Assembly (NCBI GenBank): GCA_034663635.1
Contig: JAXDJH010000008.1
Coordinates: 62,001 to 126,000 of the forward strand
DNA from: JAXDJH01 sp034663635
GTDB taxonomy: Bacteria > Actinomycetota > CADDZG01 > WHSQ01
Length of the DNA: 64,000 bases
Reading direction: 5' to 3'
A program made the translations under genes and the position numbers. Below, in pieces: positions 17,013 to 25,299 of this stretch (position 1 is its first letter; the number at the start of each line of letters is the position of its first letter). The notes under the pieces were generated by a model that was not told the origin of the DNA, made no database searches, and saw nothing but the letters and a program-made list of their open reading frames with translations.

Positions 17013-18050
17013 ATGGACATGAAGTCCATCCGTAGGGCAGGGGGCTTCGCCCTTGCCCTGATGATGTTTCTCACCGTTTCGCCGCCCCTCGCGGTAGCCG
17101 GTCGCATGGAACGAGAACGCGATCCTCGAGGCGACAACGGCGGCCCACTCGACCTCGAGAAAGTCATCTACGGCCCGTCCGGCCTCGGCATCCTCTTCAA
17201 AGTGAGGACCTACGACGAGTGGGAGCCTTCCATCTTCGACTCCGGCGCGATCATCGTCGCGATCGACATGAAGCCCAATCCGGGTCGGGATCCTTACGAC
17301 CGGACGATCGTCGTCGACTACAACGCCCGGGCGAACAGGCCGAGAGCCGAGATCCTCGATCGAGCCGGCGAGAGGGTGGCCGGCATACCCCTGGGGTACG
17401 GGCGCGACCACATCGATCTCTACGTCGAACCGTGGAAGCTCGGACCGGGTCGAATCGCTCGCTTCAATGTCTTCTCACAGCACTACGAGGGCGACCCGCC
17501 GGCTTCCGATCGCCTTCCGGACGAGGGGGAGATCGAACGCCGCATCCGCCCGCTGTGTTTCGGATCCCTTCCGACGATCCACGGCACCGCCGGGGACGAT
17601 CGCATCAAGGGCACCCCTAGGGATGACATCATCGCCGCGGGCTCGGGCGACGACGTCATCATCGGGGCAGGCGGGGCGGACGCGATCTGCGGAGGAGCGG
17701 GCGATGACCGGATCGAAACCTCCAATAGCCCCTATCAATTCGTCCGAGGAGGTTCGGGCCAAGACCGGATAGATGTCGGGGATGCCCCTCTTGGCACCTG
17801 CGATGACACGGGAAGCGGTTCGGCATCGTGCGCTTACCCCCAGGACGCCGTTTGGGGCGGAGCCGGCGACGACGTTATCTCCGGCTCCGCCGGCTCACAC
17901 GATCTGAACGGCGGGCGCGGCGACGACCGGATCGCCGCGGGTCGAGGTAGCGACCGATTGAACGGCGGCGCTGGGAACGATCGCGTCGCCGGGGGCCGGG
18001 GCGAGGACTCGTGTGCCAAAGGCGAGGCCGTCAGGGGTTGTGAGAGTTAG
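17013..18050 (+). CDS. Secreted protein with calcium-binding RTX repeats
   Basis: The 345-residue protein has a signal peptide (basic start, hydrophobic GFALALMMFLTV, cleavage after AVAG near residue 29). Residues 30-185 form an uncharacterised beta-rich domain. From about residue 190 there are repeats of the GGxGxDxx type (GDDRIKG, GSGDDVIIGAGGADAI, GGRGDDRIAAGRGSDRL, GGAGNDRVAGG) that bind calcium in parallel beta-rolls. A cysteine pair closes the C-terminus. It probably acts outside the cell, in adhesion or the envelope; no secretion ABC transporter genes lie nearby. Confidence 0.85.
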   Translation: MDMKSIRRAGGFALALMMFLTVSPPLAVAGRMERERDPRGDNGGPLDLEKVIYGPSGLGILFKVRTYDEWEPSIFDSGAIIVAIDMKPNPGRDPYDRTIVVDYNARANRPRAEILDRAGERVAGIPLGYGRDHIDLYVEPWKLGPGRIARFNVFSQHYEGDPPASDRLPDEGEIERRIRPLCFGSLPTIHGTAGDDRIKGTPRDDIIAAGSGDDVIIGAGGADAICGGAGDDRIETSNSPYQFVRGGSGQDRIDVGDAPLGTCDDTGSGSASCAYPQDAVWGGAGDDVISGSAGSHDLNGGRGDDRIAAGRGSDRLNGGAGNDRVAGGRGEDSCAKGEAVRGCES

Positions 18051-18099
18051 CAGCTCTAGCATCCCATAATGGACCTTATGTAAACCTAGCCAGAGCTGG

Positions 18100-18166
18100 G
18101 TCGGAAAGGTCCACCCCCTACCGCCGTCTTACGTCTCTTTGCGTATGGCCCCGAGGGGGTCCCGAC
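18100..18166 (+). promoter_or_regulatory. Candidate folded leader upstream of the response regulator
   Basis: Nested complementary arms are visible: GTCGG (18100-18104) with CCGAC (18162-18166), ACCCCCT (18113-18119) with AGGGGGT (18154-18160), and TACG (18130-18133) with CGTA (18142-18145). The purine-rich bulge GGAAAGG sits between the first two stems. This resembles a cis-regulatory RNA in shape, but I could not match it to a known riboswitch. Nothing else clear is seen in 18051-18294. Confidence 0.35.
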
Positions 18167-18294
18167 TAAGAAGATGGAAGCGGCAACAGGCGAATCGGCT
18201 GGCACTCCAGGGGGACTTTCATGCAACGGCGCGTGTTCGGCGCGGCGATAGATGCTGCGCTCCGTAAAACGCTGTTCCTGCAGGCCACGGAGAG

Positions 18295-18759
18295 GTGGGC
18301 CTCCTGACTCCCCCGGTCTATACGGCGGTATTGGCCGACGACGTCGACGACATGCGTTTCCTCGTCAAGCTCGCCCTGGAGGGAAGTGGCCGGTTCCGGG
18401 TGATCGGAGAAGCGGCCGACGGCGAGGACGCCGTGACGGTGGCAACGAAAGCCCAACCCGACGTGATGCTTCTGGACATCTCGATGCCCCGCAAGGATGG
18501 GCTCGAGGCCCTTCCCGAGATCATTCAAGCGTCCCCCAGAACCAAGGTCGTGATCCTGTCGGGCTTCGACGCGGACCGGCTCGAGGCGCCGACGCGCAAA
18601 CTCGGCGCGACGGCCTACATAGAGAAGGGCATCCCGCCCGATCAGCTCGTCGCGGCGGTTCTCGCGACGCTGGAACCGGTCGAGCATGCACCCGAGTCAG
18701 GACCGGCGGAGACGGGAGGCCGGAGCTCTCGGACTCGATCACGCCAGATGAGCTGCTGA
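18295..18759 (+). CDS. Single-domain response regulator (CheY-like receiver)
   Basis: A 154-residue protein that is essentially one receiver domain with no output domain. The acidic pair D15-D16, phospho-acceptor D61 in VMLLDISMP, the switch serine in VVILSGF and conserved lysine 111 in YIEKG are all present. The start is a GTG at 18295. The last 25 residues are polar and low in structure. No histidine kinase gene is next to it, so its partner is elsewhere. It is convergent with the beta-helix gene. Confidence 0.9.
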   Translation: MGLLTPPVYTAVLADDVDDMRFLVKLALEGSGRFRVIGEAADGEDAVTVATKAQPDVMLLDISMPRKDGLEALPEIIQASPRTKVVILSGFDADRLEAPTRKLGATAYIEKGIPPDQLVAAVLATLEPVEHAPESGPAETGGRSSRTRSRQMSC

Positions 18760-18809
18760 TCCCGTCCCCGACCTAGCGGTCTCTCCTATCCCTGGCGTTC
18801 AGTAGCGCT

Positions 18810-20333
18810 TCAGTGGCGGTTGCAGCCCGGCGCGCCCTTCTGGCAGGAAGGCCGGGTCGGTTCGGGCGGCTCCTCTTGAGGCCGCGTCTGGCTGTTTGGG
18901 ACGTTCTCCGCCAGGTGAGCCTGAACCGGTGGATACGGAGCACCGGGGAACGGGCGGCTGGCGCACGCGTAAAGGGTCTCGATGTCGGGGGGGCCGGTGT
19001 CACCTTCGAAGTCGTTGAAGCTGAAGCAGTTGCTCTCCCCCGTCCCGTCCCAGGCGAGGTCGTAGCCGTACCCATCCTCGTCGAAGTCGGAGTTCCGGAT
19101 CACGTTGTACATGACCTGGTTATTGACCGGCAGGTCGCTGTCGACCGATTGCGAGACGAGAACGCCGTAGCTGTTGTGGTCGCGGATGTCGTTGTACATG
19201 ACGACGTTGTTCTCGACCCCCGGGAGCCACACCCCTACCCCGATAGGGATGCCTACTGGGTTCGCCGAGAACCCCGCCGCCGGTATGGAGTCGTAGTTGT
19301 TGTCGAAGATCTTGTTATTGATCACGACCGTGCCGCGGTTCGGCCCAAGCTCTTCGGTCGGCAGGGTGTTCGGAGCGACTCCTACCGCATTGTGCGTGAA
19401 CACGGAGTCTCGGATGACTACCCCGGTCGCGTTGGTGCCCGAGTATCCGAGATAGCTCCACGTCCCAACTACATGCTCGATCAACCCCGAGCAGCCGAGG
19501 CACTGGCCGATGTAGTACGCGCCGTCTCCGCTTCCGTACGACCACGAGTTCTTGATGACTCCGTCGTACGAGTTGAACGCGTAGATCCCATACGTTCGGT
19601 TCTTGATCGAGTCGATCTTCGTCGCCGTATAACCATTCATGTTGACGAAGTAGACGCCGTTGCCCGCGTAATTTCGAACCGTCAGGTTCGTCACCTTCAC
19701 GTCGTTCGCGCCATCGACCGTGATCCCGCTGCCCTTTTCGTCGTCGCCGTTCAGGATCGTTCTGAATCGATCGACACCCTTGATCACGAGCCGCGGCGTC
19801 TGCACCGTTACCGCTTCGCGGTAGGTGCCCGGCTTGATCAGAACGGTCGACCCCGGCTTGGCCGCATCCACGGCCTTCTGAATGGTCGGGAAGTCATCGG
19901 GCACCACAAGCTTAGGTCGCTCGTCCTTTTCTCCCCCACCCGTATCGGGTGGAGGAGGGTTGCCCACGATCACCACGCCCGACATCCCCACGCCTCGGGG
20001 CGCACCGTGATAGCGGCAGTAATAGAAGTAGTAGCCCTCTTTGTCGAAAGCGTGAGTGAAAGTGTCGCCGGAGGTCATCTCGCCGGAGTCGAACTGGCCT
20101 CGCTCGTCGGACTGAACGCGATGACGGTTACGTCCGTTGGCGAAACTCCAGATCACGGAATCGCCGGGATCTACGTGCACCTCCTCAGGAGTGAAGCTGT
20201 TGTCGCGGATACTCACGGTTTGAGTGGCCGCCACGGCCGGAACCGCGAACGAGGCTACGGACGCGGCCAAACAGCCGGCAAGCGCCAGGGTGATCCGACG
20301 GGAGTGCCGCCTAACTCGTGTGGTGATGTGCAC
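18810..20333 (-). CDS. Exported cupredoxin and parallel beta-helix fusion protein
   Basis: The 507-residue protein begins with a twin-basic, hydrophobic signal peptide ending in AVAATQ near residue 36. Residues 37-125 form a plastocyanin-like cupredoxin: a histidine in RNRHRV and the CRYHGAPRGVGM copper loop give the His, Cys, His and Met ligands. After a linker (PPPPDTGGG), residues 145-440 are a right-handed beta-helix of NosD/pectate-lyase type, with many short asparagine-rich turns. The C-terminus has a cysteine pair. It overlaps the multicopper oxidase gene by 23 bases, so the two likely act together on copper chemistry outside the membrane. The beta-helix target, possibly a polysaccharide, is unknown. 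Confidence 0.85.
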   Translation of the reverse strand: MHITTRVRRHSRRITLALAGCLAASVASFAVPAVAATQTVSIRDNSFTPEEVHVDPGDSVIWSFANGRNRHRVQSDERGQFDSGEMTSGDTFTHAFDKEGYYFYYCRYHGAPRGVGMSGVVIVGNPPPPDTGGGEKDERPKLVVPDDFPTIQKAVDAAKPGSTVLIKPGTYREAVTVQTPRLVIKGVDRFRTILNGDDEKGSGITVDGANDVKVTNLTVRNYAGNGVYFVNMNGYTATKIDSIKNRTYGIYAFNSYDGVIKNSWSYGSGDGAYYIGQCLGCSGLIEHVVGTWSYLGYSGTNATGVVIRDSVFTHNAVGVAPNTLPTEELGPNRGTVVINNKIFDNNYDSIPAAGFSANPVGIPIGVGVWLPGVENNVVMYNDIRDHNSYGVLVSQSVDSDLPVNNQVMYNVIRNSDFDEDGYGYDLAWDGTGESNCFSFNDFEGDTGPPDIETLYACASRPFPGAPYPPVQAHLAENVPNSQTRPQEEPPEPTRPSCQKGAPGCNRH

Positions 20334-21318
20334 TGTGCGTCTCCTTGAACCGCTTGATCGCCTCTCGGGTCGCTTGCGTGATCGCGCCCTCCGGCGTCTT
20401 CACGATGAACAAGCCCGACATGCCGGCATCCGAGTGCCCTTGCACATGACAGTGGTACATCCACGCCCCCGGTCCCACGTGCTCGCCAGCGATGACCTGG
20501 AACCCGAAAGAGTCGGCCGGCCCGACAGTCTTGTTGTCTATGAGCCGTGTCGCGTCACTGAGCCCCGTCGGGATGCCGGTGCGATTGTCCACCCAGCGAT
20601 GACCGTGCAGATGGAACGTGTGGAAGAACTCCCCGTGGGTTATCACTACGAATTCGACGCGCTCGCCTTCGTTCGCGGTGAAGGTCGGTGTGTGAGGTGC
20701 CTTCAGACCGTTGATGGTGATGTTCTTGAACACGATGACGAATGGCGGCCGGTCGGGAATGGGGTCTCCTGCTCGTCTAACGATCAACGCCCCGAACAAA
20801 CCGGCTTTGACCCCGCCCGTGCCGTGCGGAGACCCCACGCAGTGGTCGTGGTAGTGCCAGTAGCCGGCGCTCCCGGGGTCGATCGTTCCGTCGGTCCGGG
20901 TCGTTGGGCCCACCGCCGAGAAGACGTAGGTCAGCGAGCGGCCCGGTGCGACGCATCCCTTGTTAAGGGGGGTTCCATCGCTATTGACCGTGTAGGCAAC
21001 TCCGTGCGCATGCATGCTGAGCTTCACGTTCGTGTCGTTCACGAGAGTTACCTGAAGGCAGTCCCCCTCCATCATCTCGATGGTCGGGCCGGGGATGCTC
21101 GCGTTCTTCTCGGTGGTGCCGTAGCCGATCTTGTGCTTGCCGAGGCGCTCGGCGAACAGGGACATCGCCCCGGTGGGGTCTTCACAGGCTTGTTTGGGCT
21201 GGGCGTCGAGGATCGGGATCTGGGCTTGGGTAGCCACCGAGCCCGTCAGGGCGGCGGCCAGTACTGCGGTGAACACCGCCCATCGAACGCGCATCCCGGT
21301 CATGCCCACTCCGTTCAT
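20311..21318 (-). CDS. Two-domain multicopper oxidase
   Basis: The 335-residue exported protein has a signal peptide (residues 1-32) and two cupredoxin domains. Copper-ligand motifs visible are HAHGVAY, WHYHDHCVGS, HTFHLHGHRW and MYHCHVQGHSDAGM, the last being the typical type 1 copper site with HCH and a methionine ligand. The length fits small two-domain laccases or copper nitrite reductase relatives, not the three-domain enzymes. It is transcribed just before the cupredoxin/beta-helix gene, which could exchange electrons with it. Substrates are unknown; a laccase-type or metal oxidase role is more likely than nitrite reduction, but this is inference. Confidence 0.9.
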   Translation of the reverse strand: MNGVGMTGMRVRWAVFTAVLAAALTGSVATQAQIPILDAQPKQACEDPTGAMSLFAERLGKHKIGYGTTEKNASIPGPTIEMMEGDCLQVTLVNDTNVKLSMHAHGVAYTVNSDGTPLNKGCVAPGRSLTYVFSAVGPTTRTDGTIDPGSAGYWHYHDHCVGSPHGTGGVKAGLFGALIVRRAGDPIPDRPPFVIVFKNITINGLKAPHTPTFTANEGERVEFVVITHGEFFHTFHLHGHRWVDNRTGIPTGLSDATRLIDNKTVGPADSFGFQVIAGEHVGPGAWMYHCHVQGHSDAGMSGLFIVKTPEGAITQATREAIKRFKETHSAHHHTS

Positions 21319-21363
21319 TGAATGACGAGGTTGTCCCTCGCCGCCACCATCTTAGAAGTCGTT

Positions 21364-22533
21364 TTAGTAAAACCACGCGCCCGACGTGTAGACCACGACC
21401 CCCAGCGCCGCCAACGGAGCGAACACGACCAGCACCGTCTCGTGCAACCATCGCCTGTCCTTCGTTGCCTCGGCGAGGAACAGGACGATCGGGAACAAGC
21501 CGAGCAACATCCTGGGGATGCTGAAGTACCAGGTGCTCGTGAGAAGCGCTGCCATCGTTGACCCCATGTATGCGGCATAGCCCCATTCGCGCTTCGCCGC
21601 CGCCCAGAGGGTGGCCGCGACTCCCAGGGCAGCGGCGATCACCTCTCCCTGCCAGGCCAGGATCCAGTTCGTCGCGGTGCCGGGCGAGATGCCTCGAAGA
21701 GTGGTGCGCAGAGCGTCGACCGGGTTGGTGAGCTCCCTCCCCCAGCCCTCCTTCTGATGAACGATGAACTGGAACGGATTGCCGAACGCTTGATTCAGGA
21801 ACGCGCCGTAAGCGAGCAGGGGAAGGAACCCGATCACCAGGGCCAGGCCCGCGTTCGCGAGCTTCACCTTCGAGAAGTCCCTCTGTCGCACGAACTCGAC
21901 CGCCAGACCGATCAAGAGAAAGATGCCGGCGGCTCTGGCCCCCATGGCGACCGCCGCGGGCAGTCCCACCCACTCCCACCTCTGGCGTCGCGCGAAGTAG
22001 AAGGCCGGGATGGCGCCGGCAAGGAACAGAGCCTCGCTATATGGAGCGATCAGGAAGACGGCCGTCGGGAAGACCATGAGATAGACGAGGGCCCGACGGC
22101 CCGTGCCGGGGCCGAACTCCTCCTCCGCCAAACGGTAAAGGAAAGCCCCGGCGACCACCGACGAGATCGCCGACACGAGCATCCCGGCGAGAACGGTCGG
22201 GATCCCCAGGAACAGCAACGCCCGAACGCACAGTGGAAATAGGGGGAAGAACGCGGCGGCGTGAGCATCGCTCTCGGGAGCCGTGTAGCCGTGCTCGGCC
22301 AGTGTGAGCAGATGATTCGCGTCCCACCGGCGCCAGGCATCGAATGCGCCGATCCCGGGGGCACCCGTCGTCTTGCTGGCAAGCATCCAGAGAGCTGCGA
22401 GAGCGAGCAAGAAGAACGCGACGCGGAACGCAAGAACGATCTCGATCGACTCGCGCCAGACGCGGGGGCCGAGCTCATCCCTGCCTTTGGCTCGGGGCGC
22501 GGAGGTCTCAGCGACGGCCTGGGCGCTGCTCAC
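21364..22533 (-). CDS. PIG-V-like integral membrane mannosyltransferase, copy 1
   Basis: A 389-residue polytopic membrane protein of the GPI mannosyltransferase 2 (PIG-V-like) family, GT-C fold. Typical stretches are FDAWRRWDANHLLTLAEHGY near residue 80 (the loop with the catalytic aspartate), AAFFPLFPLCVRALL and LMVFPTAVFLIAPYSEALFL. Such enzymes use polyprenyl-phosphomannose, which Ppm1 (14.3 kb) would supply. A closely similar paralogue lies just downstream in transcription order's opposite direction, at 22.7-23.7 kb, pointing to tandem duplication. Confidence 0.82.
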   Translation of the reverse strand: MSSAQAVAETSAPRAKGRDELGPRVWRESIEIVLAFRVAFFLLALAALWMLASKTTGAPGIGAFDAWRRWDANHLLTLAEHGYTAPESDAHAAAFFPLFPLCVRALLFLGIPTVLAGMLVSAISSVVAGAFLYRLAEEEFGPGTGRRALVYLMVFPTAVFLIAPYSEALFLAGAIPAFYFARRQRWEWVGLPAAVAMGARAAGIFLLIGLAVEFVRQRDFSKVKLANAGLALVIGFLPLLAYGAFLNQAFGNPFQFIVHQKEGWGRELTNPVDALRTTLRGISPGTATNWILAWQGEVIAAALGVAATLWAAAKREWGYAAYMGSTMAALLTSTWYFSIPRMLLGLFPIVLFLAEATKDRRWLHETVLVVFAPLAALGVVVYTSGAWFY

Positions 22534-22657
22534 GCCTCTGAGGATAGGCGTTGTCTAGTTACTTAGTCGTGAATGTGGGTCCCTCTTAGTCCTCGTTGTT
22601 CACAAGACGACGGTCTTTGGTCGGGGACCCGTCTGACAACCGGTTTGGACGGTCGGC

Positions 22658-23737
22658 TCAAAAGAACCAAGAGCCGTGCGTGTACACGATCACGCCGAAC
22701 GCGGCGGTCACTGTGGAGGCCGCGAGCAGAGACTCGTGCAGGCCCGGGCGCTCTTTGGTCGCCGCTGCAAGGAAGATGAACGCGGGAAAGTACGTAAGCA
22801 GGATGCGCGGGATGCTGAAGTATTCGGTGCTCAGCATTAACACCGCCATAGCGCTGCCCATATACGCCGCGTAGCTCCACTCCTTTCGCCCGATCGCCCA
22901 GACGACGCAGGCGACTCCCACCGCGGCCGCTAGTACTTCGATGCGATACGCAAAGAGGAAGCTCGTCGACTGCGTCGGATCGTCGAAGCGATCGATCGTG
23001 TTCATGAGAGCCGTGACCGGGTTCGTGAGTGCTCTCCCCCACCCCGCCTTCTGATCCTGGAAGAAGAAGAAGGGGTCGCCCTTAACCTGCGCTAGGTAGA
23101 TCGCATAAGCGATCAATGGCCCGATCCCCAACACCAATGAGGAGCCCGCGGCGATTAGTCGCTTCGCGCTGAAATCACGTTGGCGCAAGAACTCCACTCC
23201 GAGCCCAACCAAGACGAAGATCCCGGCGAACCTGGCCCCCATGGCGATGGCAGCGGGCACGCCGACGAGGCTCCATCGCCGAGTCCGCGCGTAATAGAAG
23301 GCCGGGATGGCTCCGGCCAGGTAGAGCGACTCGCTATACGGAGCGATGAGGAACACGGCCGTAGGGAAAAGCGCGAGGTAGACGACGGCGCGGCCCCCTG
23401 CCCCCTCCCCCGCCTCCTTCTCTGCCAGCTTGAAGAGATAGGCGAATGCAACTACCGACGCGACGAACGAGATGAGCAGTCCCGCGATCTCCTCCGTGAA
23501 ACCGATGGCGGACACCGCGCGGATCAGCAATGGGTACAGCGGGAAGAAGGCCGTCGCGTGGTCGGGGGCTCCGGTCGCGGTGTAGCCGAAACGGGCAGTC
23601 GCGATGAACCGGAGCGCGTCCCAGTTGACCCAGATGTCGATGAATCCGCGCTGCGGGGCTCCCGTTGTATCGCCGGAGAGATACCAGTTGGCCGCATACG
23701 CAACGATGCCGAACGCGATCCGCGTGACGACCGCCAC
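22658..23737 (-). CDS. PIG-V-like integral membrane mannosyltransferase, copy 2
   Basis: This is a paralogue of the gene at 21.4-22.5 kb, with the same landmarks (FIDIWVNWDALRFIATARFGY, AFFPLYPLLIRAV, ALFPTAVFLIAPYSESLYL). The frame stays open far upstream into gcvPB, but that part is gcvPB in another frame. No ATG, GTG or TTG precedes the first membrane helix after the gcvPB stop; I use the GTG at 23737, which removes a few residues of helix 1, while a CTG at 23794 would restore the whole N-terminus. The start is therefore uncertain. Predicted length is about 359 residues. Confidence 0.75.
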   Translation of the reverse strand: MAVVTRIAFGIVAYAANWYLSGDTTGAPQRGFIDIWVNWDALRFIATARFGYTATGAPDHATAFFPLYPLLIRAVSAIGFTEEIAGLLISFVASVVAFAYLFKLAEKEAGEGAGGRAVVYLALFPTAVFLIAPYSESLYLAGAIPAFYYARTRRWSLVGVPAAIAMGARFAGIFVLVGLGVEFLRQRDFSAKRLIAAGSSLVLGIGPLIAYAIYLAQVKGDPFFFFQDQKAGWGRALTNPVTALMNTIDRFDDPTQSTSFLFAYRIEVLAAAVGVACVVWAIGRKEWSYAAYMGSAMAVLMLSTEYFSIPRILLTYFPAFIFLAAATKERPGLHESLLAASTVTAAFGVIVYTHGSWFF

Positions 23738-23781
23738 AGCCAGCGCGGTTGCCCACGGGCGAAGTGCCGAGCGCCGTTCCT

Positions 23782-25299
23782 CTACGACCAGCGCACCTTC
23801 AGCGATCGCGCGGCCAGAGCCTCGTCCGGCCGGCGCACGGGTGTCGTCACCGGAGCATCGTGCAGAAGGTCTGGATCGGATTCGGCCTCGGCGGCGATGG
23901 CATTCAGGGCATCCGCCAGGCCGTCGATCGTCTCCTTCGACTCGGTCTCGGTCGGCTCGACCATCAAGGCCTCTTCGACGACCAGCGGGAAGTAGACGGT
24001 TGGGGGGTGGTAACCAAGATCGATCAAGCGCTTCGCGACGTCCGTGCCCCGGACCCCGAACTTCTTCAGATGTTTGGCCGTCGACACGAACTCGTGCATG
24101 CAGGTGCCCGGGTAAGCGGTTGGGAACGCGTCGTCCACGAGAACTCGCAGGTAGTTCGCATTGAGGACCGCCCGTTCGGCCACCCTGCGCAGGCCCTCGG
24201 GGCCCAGACTCCGAAGGTAGGCGTAAGCGCGCACGTTGATCCCGAAGTTGCCGTGGAACGAGTGGATCCGTCCGATCGAATCCGGTCGATCGTGATCCCA
24301 GCGCCATCGCTCGGCCCCCGAATCCCACTCGAGCACCGGCTTCGGGAGGAAGCGGACGAGTCGCTCCGACACGGCGAGGGGGCCTGAGCCGGGCCCCCCT
24401 CCCCCATGTGGCGTGGCGAAGGTCTTGTGCAGATTCATGTGAACGATGTCGAAGCCCATGTCCCCAGGCCGCACCCAGCCGACGATCGAATTGAAGTTCG
24501 CACCGTCGTAATAAAGGAGCCCTCCCACTTCGTGCAAGGACGCTGCGATCTTCTGGATGTCGCGCTCGAACAGACCCAACGTGTTCGGGTTCGTCAGCAT
24601 GAGGCCGGCGACGTCGTCGTCGAGGGCCGCGCGCAGTGCGTCGAGATCGACGAGACCGCGTTCGTCCGACGGAACCTCAACTGCTTGATAGCCGGCGAGC
24701 GAGACGCTCGCGGGATTCGTTCCGTGAGCCGAGTCCGGGATGATCACTTTGTGACGCTGCGCGCCTTGCGCCGCGTGGAACGCCCGCATGATCAGAAGCC
24801 CCGTCAGCTCCCCTTGCGCGCCGGCGGCCGGCTGGAACGTGAGCCTCGCCATCCCAGTCGCCTCGCACAGTGCTCGCTCGAGCGTCCCGAGTAATTCGAG
24901 CGCTCCCTGGGTCAGCTCGTCCTCGGCCATCGGGTGAAGGGCGGAGAAGCCGGGCAACGCCGCAGCGTCCTCGGCCACTTTGGGGTTGTACTTCATGGTG
25001 CAGGACCCGAGGGGGTAAGCCCCAACGTCGATGGCCCAGTTCCTTTGGGACAAGCGCGTGTAGTGCCTCACCAGATCGCGCTCGCTGATCTCGGGGAGCC
25101 GCGGCGGGTCGGTCCGCCGGTGGGCCGACGGGATCAGCTCGTCGAGCTCCGGCGCATCGACGGCGGCGTCGGGCAGGGACCAGGCTCGGCGCTCGGGTCG
25201 TGACAGTTCGAAGATGAGCGGAAAACCGTCCTCGTCCAGCCTCGTCCCGGCCGATCGCTCCAGAGGTCTTCCCGCGCTGGCTTGGGTAGGCGAGCTCAT
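23782..25299 (-). CDS. gcvPB: Glycine dehydrogenase (decarboxylating) subunit 2
   Basis: This is the PLP-binding half of the split P-protein of the glycine cleavage system, which decarboxylates glycine and passes the aminomethyl group to GcvH lipoamide. The 505-residue protein contains the PLP lysine in NLHKTFATPHGGGGPGSGP, plus PLGSCTMKYNPK and GTNPASVSLAGY. It overlaps gcvPA by four bases, so the two subunits are coupled. The family length, about 490 residues, fits. Confidence 0.96.
   Translation of the reverse strand: MSSPTQASAGRPLERSAGTRLDEDGFPLIFELSRPERRAWSLPDAAVDAPELDELIPSAHRRTDPPRLPEISERDLVRHYTRLSQRNWAIDVGAYPLGSCTMKYNPKVAEDAAALPGFSALHPMAEDELTQGALELLGTLERALCEATGMARLTFQPAAGAQGELTGLLIMRAFHAAQGAQRHKVIIPDSAHGTNPASVSLAGYQAVEVPSDERGLVDLDALRAALDDDVAGLMLTNPNTLGLFERDIQKIAASLHEVGGLLYYDGANFNSIVGWVRPGDMGFDIVHMNLHKTFATPHGGGGPGSGPLAVSERLVRFLPKPVLEWDSGAERWRWDHDRPDSIGRIHSFHGNFGINVRAYAYLRSLGPEGLRRVAERAVLNANYLRVLVDDAFPTAYPGTCMHEFVSTAKHLKKFGVRGTDVAKRLIDLGYHPPTVYFPLVVEEALMVEPTETESKETIDGLADALNAIAAEAESDPDLLHDAPVTTPVRRPDEALAARSLKVRWS

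Noticed and set aside
18095..18170. Cyclic di-GMP riboswitch before the response regulator
   Set aside because: Some purine-rich fragments look similar, but the conserved core, spacing and tetraloop receptor are not present on either strand.
18813..21321. Two long plus-strand frames opposite the beta-helix and multicopper oxidase genes
   Set aside because: The minus strand contains signal peptides and copper motifs; the plus-strand frames have no recognisable domains.
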